Below, piece by piece: positions 57,901 through 64,000 of a stretch of DNA of 64,000 nucleotides. The position numbers and the translations under genes are program-made. Origin of the DNA: Apium graveolens. Its lineage: Eukaryota; Streptophyta; Magnoliopsida; Apiales; Apiaceae. Location: contig NC_133647.1 in the NCBI RefSeq assembly GCF_009905375.1, forward strand, positions 4,215,847 to 4,279,846, read 5' to 3'. Under the pieces are notes generated by a model. That model was not told the origin of the DNA, did not search any database, and saw only the letters and a program-made list of their open reading frames with translations. The stretch's first letter is position 1. Every line of letters begins with the position of its first letter.

Positions 57901-60900
57901 ATATTTGTGCAAACCTTAAAGCTTAAAAGGTCATTAAACCAAAAAGAAATGTAAATCTGTTTTTGGCTTTTGCCTTTTCTCCATGTGCTTTCCATATCTT
58001 AAAAGTTGAACAAAGTTGCTTTTAGTAACTTTTTGTTTAGTTCCATATCTAGCATTATAGTTGGTGCCCGGATAACATTCTGAAGCTAGGTATACATTTT
58101 TCTTTGCAGTGGTAGGTCCAAATGGGATCGGAAAGTCGACCATACTCAAGCTTATTTCAGGGGATCTTCAACCGAGCTCTGGGACAGTTTTTCGATCAGC
58201 CAAGGTATCACTATATAGTAAAGTTTGGAAAGGTCTTATTATCCTCTCACCTTACAGGAATTTTTTGGTGCCAAAATTCTGCTCTTAGAAACTAGGAATA
58301 GTGTTTTGACCGTCTTAGGTTACTTCTTTGTTCATAGATTATGATATAGTTGGCTCCCTTTTTTTTGGAGTAGTAACTGCTTCCAACTAGTTCTTTCATG
58401 TGGTAATGTGGTTTAATTTACTAAAGAATATATCTTTGTGCAGGTTCGCATTGCCGTATTCAGTCAGCATCATGTTGATGGGCTTGACTTGTCCTCAAAT
58501 CCCCTTCTCTATCTGATGCGTAGCTTCCCAGTGAGCGCTTTTTCCTGAAAAACACTAATATTTTACCTTGTTACGGTTTTCGTTTGAATTTATTTATGCA
58601 TATTTTCCATAAAGCTATGGTTGTTTTCCACTCTGTAAATTCACGTCCTTGGAGTTAATGCCTTGAAAGCTCAAAATAACCTTTGACGGTGCTACAAATC
58701 CAGCCGAAGACTCTCATATCATGTAAAGTTATAGGCGAGGCAGTATTTAGTGTCTGAATGCCTACGTGACCGATGTGTATTCAGTAATCAGATAAGTCTG
58801 CGTCTTAGTAGCTTATCTGACGTTAAGCTAACAATTAGGTGAAATCTTGATTGCCAAATCCTATTTTTTTTTATGTCAGGTACAACTTATGTAAATTGTC
58901 TATTAATTTGATATATCTGTTAGTCGGCACATAAGAAGATTATATAGCCAAGTCATTTTGGTATAAGAGTTGATATAGGATGAAAATTTGTTGGAAGATA
59001 AAATACCAATTGCGTGTTATCTGGCCCACTGAGGTAACCTTGGCGCACTGAGGCTCAAAGGTCGCATAGGTTCTTCTGAAGCCTAGGTGCGCTGCTGCCT
59101 GTGCCTTACTGAAGAGACGCCAAAGTTGCACTAAGATTAAATACCCTTCCTAAAAAGCTAAATTTATACTCAGCAAGTACATAATTCACTGACGCCTAGT
59201 GGTCAAGTTCGCATTTGCACTGCTTACAAGTGCATGCCCTGTATAAGTTGCAATATGATCAATTGATCAGTAACAGTAAACATCAAGTCTGAAGTGTAGG
59301 TGCTGTATATAGTCTTTGTCTCTTTGATGAGCATGTATGCTGTTACTAATATTTTATTTTCTCTTTCTAATATATTTTCTTTGAAGTTATTTACTTTTTT
59401 GTTATTTTTATCAATAATTTTCTTTTCCTTCCTGCAGGGAGTACCTGAACAAAAGCTTCGAGGTCACTTGGGTTCTTTTGGAGTGACAGGAAATCTTGCC
59501 CTTCAGCCTATGTATACTTTATCAGGTACTTTTACATTTAAAATATTAATCTGTTTCAATCATTTAGAGAAAAAAGATATATTTTCTCTGTAGAATCTTT
59601 ATTTAGGATCATAAGCGGCTATATAATAGATGCTAGACTTGAGTCATTGTGCACAGGTTATCATTCTGATTGGGTATTGGAGTATATTTTACACTACTGT
59701 TTACAATATATAAATGCTGAGGTTTCTCATCTGATGCGTCACAGGTGGTCAGAAAAGCAGGGTGGCATTTGCTAAGATAACCTTCAAAAAACCTCACATT
59801 ATATTGCTTGATGAACCGTCAAATCATCTTGTAAGTTTTGCTGTTTCTATAGTTGTTGCTGCATATATGTGGTCACATTGAAATGAACTGACAATACTAT
59901 GCACTTAAATCAAGTAAAGTCAATGAACTGACTTTGAATACTATATGCTTGTAGTTAATTACTAAATTGTATAATTATTTGACCAAAGAGATAGACATAT
60001 AAACTATCAATTTTAGAGAGACCATTCATATTTAAGAATTCATTCTGCCCTACTACTAATTACGACAGAAGAAATACTGGAAGGATTTCTAATGAATAAG
60101 CAAACATTCAGAATTTTGTATACCAAGAGTACCGAAGAAAGACCCGAGAACAGATTTTTTTGTTATAATAGTATAACTCATCGGCTCCCGGTCCCCCGGT
60201 GCTCCCTTAAATGTACAATTATAACTTTAGAAGGAAAGGTTTTTAATAGTTTCCATTTGCTTGAGCTTTTCTCTTACAAAGTCAGAAGCACGTAAATTCC
60301 TATTCATACACACACATGGATTTTTGCATTCTCTCTTCCCTCCCACCACCACAACTAACAGTTTTATGTACTCTGTTATAACATGGTTCTCATTTTTTAT
60401 GTACTTGTTTTCTTGACACAAGCGGTTTTCCACATTTTAATTGTTACTATTATAAGCCAGCTGTCGGTGTATGTGTCCTATATGCTCGTACTAACTTTTG
60501 CTGTAGTGATGTGTTTGAAGTCATACAGTAACAGTATGTTTAATGGTATGATATCTGGAAGAGTGGGATTCCTTGCACTATTACTGTATTCGTTATTTGT
60601 TTTTGGGACTGGATTTGTGCATAAGTTCTACACTTCTGTAGTTTCATTTGCTGGCTCTGAGGTGACTTGATATTCTTGAAATGTAGGATTTGGATGCCGT
60701 CGAAGCATTGATCCAGGGTCTTGTTCTGTTCCAAGGAGGAGTTCTTATGGTATAGCATTCTTCTTTATTTCATTTTCCAAAAAAGATATATACTACAGTT
60801 ATGCACTAATGTTTTGTAATATGATTTGACTTGACCTGCTTCTTTATCACTTGCAGGTAAGTCACGATGAACATCTGATATCCGGGAGTGTTGATCAGCT

Positions 60901-60976
60901 GTGGGCTGTATCTGAAGGCAGGGTGACACCTTTTGATGGAACATTTCAGGATTACAAAAAATTGCTCCAGTCTTAG
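51939..60976 (+). CDS. ABCF3: ABCF3/GCN20-type ABC ATPase, 18 exons, 716 aa
   Basis: Soluble twin-ATPase protein. Relatives (yeast Gcn20, Arabidopsis GCN3/ABCF3) act at ribosomes with Gcn1. Exons: 51939-52142, 53108-53323, 53526-53718, 54489-54697, 54791-54949, 55244-55372, 55508-55609, 55711-55857, 56483-56545, 56819-56865, 56966-57025, 57224-57306, 58110-58204, 58444-58530, 59438-59525, 59745-59830, 60687-60749, 60857-60976 (TAG). All junctions are GT-AG and in phase; the sum is 2151 nt. Domains: N-terminal Gcn1-binding-type region (1 to about 160); ABC1 with Walker A GRNGTGKT (208-215), signature SGGWR (344-348), DEPT ending at 370 and His397; linker; ABC2 with Walker A GPNGIGKS (540-547), SGGQ (627-630), DEPS (Asp650) and H-loop His680. 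No membrane segments. Length matches the family. Intact. Confidence 0.96.
52143..53107 (+). other. ABCF3 intron 1 with CT-rich microsatellite
   Basis: 965 bp. About 52145-52270 and 52325-52440 are nearly pure TCTC/CCTC tracts. The two tracts are each followed by a copy of GGCTTTACTGCTTAC...GAGCTGGTACCAGT (52292 and 52454), so the unit looks duplicated. A long pyrimidine tract in a first intron may affect expression; this is inference. Confidence 0.8.
57407..57636. mobile_element. Stowaway MITE in ABCF3 intron 12
   Basis: 230 bp: CTCCCTCTGTTCCATTGAAT at the left, GTTGGGACGGAGGGAG at the right, with TA TSDs (57405-57406, 57637-57638). It lies within the intron and leaves the splice sites intact. 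Confidence 0.88.
57658..57940. mobile_element. Mutator-type MITE in ABCF3 intron 12
   Basis: 283 bp with TIRs of about 65 bp (GGCTTAATGACCTTTTAAGC at the left; GGTTTAATGACCTTTTAAGC on the minus strand at the right) and a perfect 9-bp TSD AAAAAGAAA (57649-57657, 57941-57949). The 9-bp TSD and long TIRs indicate the Mutator superfamily. It starts about 20 bp after the Stowaway MITE. Confidence 0.88.
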
Positions 60977-62594
60977 GATGTTATTTGCCGGTCCAATCAT
61001 CTTGTGCTCTGCGCCAAACCCGTTGAGTTTTTTATAGTAATATTACAGAACACATACGAGAAATTTTTTGTTACCCCTGTATACCAAAATTGGCAGCAAC
61101 TTTCGGCCTTGAGATGTACTATACATTTTGAAAAGCAGTAAATTGAAACTACTTTTGTGTGTGTCACATTTATCGTCACTGAAGAGATTAAAGTATTTAG
61201 ATATTCCATTTCCAGTTTTTTTAGAAAGTGTAGTACATTGCACCTGTACTACTGAATGGGCATAATGCTCCTGAAAAGGGCTTGGCAAAATGCCTAGAAA
61301 ACTAGCCAACCAAATATACCCGGTAAATCCCGATTAAAGCAGGGTACGGGGAAACTTTCTAGAAAGCAATGTTCGATACACTGGTGCTGCTCGGTTCAAC
61401 GAGACGAACAATTAAATCTACAAGGATCTATATTACATCCATGAACATTACCAGAACGTTAGGACTTGTACTTTAGTCATCTACATTGTATTTCACTAGA
61501 AACTTCATATATTTGAAATTGGTGCCAAGTTACAGCAGGCCTTGTACATGAGTCATCTGCATTGTATTTCACCAGAAGCTTCATTTATCTGTAATTTGTG
61601 TAAACAGGTACATCTTCCACCTCTTATTGCATAATCTTACATTTTCTCGAGTAGAGAAAGTGCATATACACGAGTGATCATGCATTCGAGTGAGCTCCGG
61701 TGGTGTAGCACCTCACTCTCCATGTTCATGCCAGCAAAGTAACTTGTAGATACACTGGCGAATGATGTAGAGCCTTGCTCTCGTCTCCTTGAAACGCTTG
61801 CGTTTTGGGGCCTCTCGAGCTCGTCCTGCTTCGTTTTGCTGTTTGCAATGCGAGATGTGCAAGGCTTCCATGGAGCTTCCTATGCTTTGCACTTATGATA
61901 TCTTACCATTCCTATCTCTTGTTTCAACTTCTCTAGGTAAGCTGTACATATACAATGTGACACATGAAAAATGCATAATGAGAAGCTAGTTTTATGCAAC
62001 GTTGTCTTTCAGTTTCCTGGGAGTTTGTAATTGAGTGTGAAAAAAGGACAATAAGACTAGCAAACAAAATTAAGAGCGGGTTTTATTTGAGGTGTGTGCT
62101 GCTTTTTCCCTCTGTCATTATGCAATATACAGTGTAACGTATGATTTTTTTTTTGTTTTTTTCAGTAACGTATGAATTTTGACGGTCAGGATTAGTGGTG
62201 GATCCTTATTACCAGATATGACAACAAACGAGGAGATGCCAATTGACGGTTTCATATTTTACCCGTCAAATTTTGTCAAAATGCTGATCGTATTACATTT
62301 CCACCTAATAGTGTCCGGAAAATGCGAGGTAATCCAAATACGTTCTCGAAATATTTCTCAAATGTCAAGTGTATCGCTTTAATTTATTATAATAAGATGA
62401 ACTTCTTTAAAATTCGGTATTAGTAGTTGTTTATGTTATAACTGAGGCAATAAATTTATAATAGATATGCTTGGTTCGGGTTAAGTTATCAGTTCCTTAA
62501 ATAGTTACCCGTTCTTCTAAAATCATTTTATCATCAATATACTCTCGAGATGGAAAGGTGACCCAATTTTTATTTACTAGATATGATCTCGAAA
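60977..62594. other. ABCF3 3' UTR and downstream region
   Basis: The 3' UTR must begin here; no clear AATAAA polyadenylation signal was picked out. A partial direct repeat (TACTTTAGTCATCTACATTG near 61468; similar near 61550) spans about 85 bp per unit. An open frame at 61789-61989 is unsupported. Confidence 0.5.
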
Positions 62595-63215
62595 AAAGGC
62601 CCCAAATGTCACTTTTTTGGGGCAAATGACCCTCAATATCACTTTCTGAATAATTGATCCAAAATGTCACTCCAAAACAGAGTTTCGGGTGAAGTTTTTA
62701 TTTTTAATGAAAAACGGAGTTGCGTGTTCTGTTTTGATTTTTTTTTTCCAAAAAAAAATTTGAAAACGCAACTTCAATTCGTGTTTATGGGGGTAAAACG
62801 CATTCTCAGGATGAGTTTCTCATATTAACTCATTTTGGATTTGCGTTTTGAATTTTTTTTGCATCCTGAGAAAAACTCGGTTAGAAACTGCGTTTTTACG
62901 AAAAACTCATTTTGAAACGCCGTTTTTATATCCATAAATTCAAGACAAGACGAGACTGCGTTTTTTACCGAAACAATTTCTGAAATTGCGTTTTCACCAA
63001 AAACTCGGTTTGAAACCACTCTAGAAAAATACGAAACGAAGCTGCGTTTTTCTTTTATTTAAAAAAAATTGTTATAGAAAAATTCAATATGAAACTGTGT
63101 TTTTCGTCTATTTTTAAAAACTTCACCGGAAACGCCGTTTTCAAGTGACATTTGGGGCAAAAAATTCAAAATATGACATTGAGGGCCATTTGACACCAAA
63201 CAGTGACATTTGACT
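62595..63215. repeat. Foldback element with repeated TGCGTTTT motifs
   Basis: The left end GCCCCAAATGTCACTTTTTT and following GGCAAATGACCCTCAATATC are mirrored at the right (AAGTGACATTTGGGGC and GACATTGAGGGCCATTTGAC). The interior carries many short AACTGCGTTTT/GAAACGCCGTTTT repeats. It may be a Mutator-type or other TIR element; the TSD is not resolved. Confidence 0.55.
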
Positions 63216-63602
63216 CGACCAGTCAAATTTAAGATTTTTTATGACTTAAATTTTGATACCATATTAAATTACTAGCTAATTTAAAATCTGGAACTTGAAA
63301 CTTTTCATAAAAAGAAATCCGGTATGTGTGTAAAAAAAGCGACTACTTATTTGAAGACTGGTATAAATATGTGGCAGGAATAATAATTAAAATTAAAATA
63401 AAATAAGATAAAGGTTCATAAAGGTGCAGTCTACAAGAAGGCCAAATCAGCATGGTGTCCACAGAATAAATAGTCGTACATGTTCCTCTGTTTGTGTCCA
63501 CCGCCGACTTTCCACATTGATAAGTATGAATGAATATGATAAGTATGAAGATGATGACTTGTGTATACATTCATTCTACACTCATCTATCACAACCACTC
63601 TT

Positions 63603-63755
63603 CGTTTCTTTTTTTTTTTTTTTTTACTAATTTTGGCTTATAGCCTTATAAATGAGTATCTGTTCTCAACAATTCTCGGAGTGAGCCAGGATCGAACCCA
63701 GGATCTGGGACGACAGAGTATAAGCCCTTTACCACTTGAGCTATCCAACCGTGCT
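63603..63755 (-). mobile_element. tRNA-derived SINE (minus strand)
   Basis: On the minus strand: box A TAGCTCAAGTGG (63732-63743), box B GGGTTCGATCC (63689-63699), then a body ending in poly(A) (T run at about 63609-63626). A possible 7-bp TSD is CACTCTT (63596-63602 and 63756-63762). It is a different SINE family from the one at 51486. Confidence 0.75.
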
Positions 63756-63921
63756 CACTCTTACACCGTGTTCCCTAATTTCGGAAAGAAAAGAAAAGAA
63801 AAGAATTTAAAGTGATAAATTTTCTCTTCTCTTTCAATCTTCTCAAAAGTTTAAAGAAAATTTTGTAAATAAGTATAATAAAAATTTATTTTTTAATTTT
63901 TAATATTGTACAAAAAAATTA

Positions 63922-64000
63922 CTTCCTCGGTCCCTTCCAATTGTTTACATTTCTGAATAAGTGTCCGACACGTATTTTAAGGTGCATAAAAACTATAGTT
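63922..64000. mobile_element. Stowaway-like element, cut by window end
   Basis: CTTCCTCGGTCCCTTCCAAT after TA (63920-63921) resembles the left end of the Stowaway MITE at 46700, including a nearby TTTACATTTC. The other end is outside the window. Confidence 0.5.

Noticed and set aside
57575..57995. Overlapping frames within intron 12 on both strands
   Set aside because: They are produced by the inverted repeats of the Mutator-type MITE.
63661..63760. tRNA gene on the minus strand
   Set aside because: Poly(A) end and probable TSD favour a SINE; no full cloverleaf evident.

Overview
This window is nuclear DNA from a flowering plant, most likely a eudicot; an asterid such as Apiaceae is only a guess. 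The evidence is GT-AG introns, an AT-rich background, and nested plant transposons (Sirevirus-type Ty1/copia, Tekay/Del-type Ty3/gypsy, Helitrons, Stowaway and hAT MITEs, tRNA-derived SINEs). It holds one intact host gene, one dead host gene, and otherwise layered mobile DNA.

Region 1 (about 1-21,680) is a broken CNOT9/RCD1 gene (CCR4-NOT subunit) on the minus strand. Its 5' exons lie at 19,813-21,287 and its 3' exons at 970-1,499. The intron between them is stuffed by two head-to-tail Helitrons (2,258-17,514 and 17,515-19,807). The first Helitron is itself split by a complete 12,975-bp Sirevirus-like copia element (2,916-15,890; 1,055-bp LTRs; TSD ATATC). A related LTR (1-969) cuts the pseudogene after its last visible exon.

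Region 2 (21,682-35,675) is a 13,994-bp gypsy element with very long LTRs (about 4.2 kb), TSD ATTGG, and a scrambled, stop-filled Tekay-like interior. It sits in front of the RCD1 pseudogene, next to a fragment ending like a CACTA transposon (to 35,862).

Region 3 (35,863-51,938) is intergenic. It contains foldback inverted repeats, a third Helitron (39,941-42,211), a mariner-like transposase relic, hAT- and Stowaway-type MITEs, and a SINE with a perfect 15-bp TSD.

Region 4 (51,939-60,976) is an intact 18-exon gene on the plus strand encoding a 716-residue ABCF3/GCN20-type ATPase. Every exon junction checks in phase. Intron 12 carries a Stowaway MITE and a Mutator-type MITE almost back to back.

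Region 5 (60,977-64,000) is downstream sequence with a foldback element, a second SINE and the start of a Stowaway-like element.

The most unusual signal is a short motif, ATCCGTCGA and close variants in both orientations. It occurs dozens of times in the copia element: in the LTRs, in noncoding spacers, and in coding segments in more than one reading frame. The second is the mismatch between the gypsy element's near-identical LTRs and its dead interior, which suggests a non-autonomous family moved in trans.
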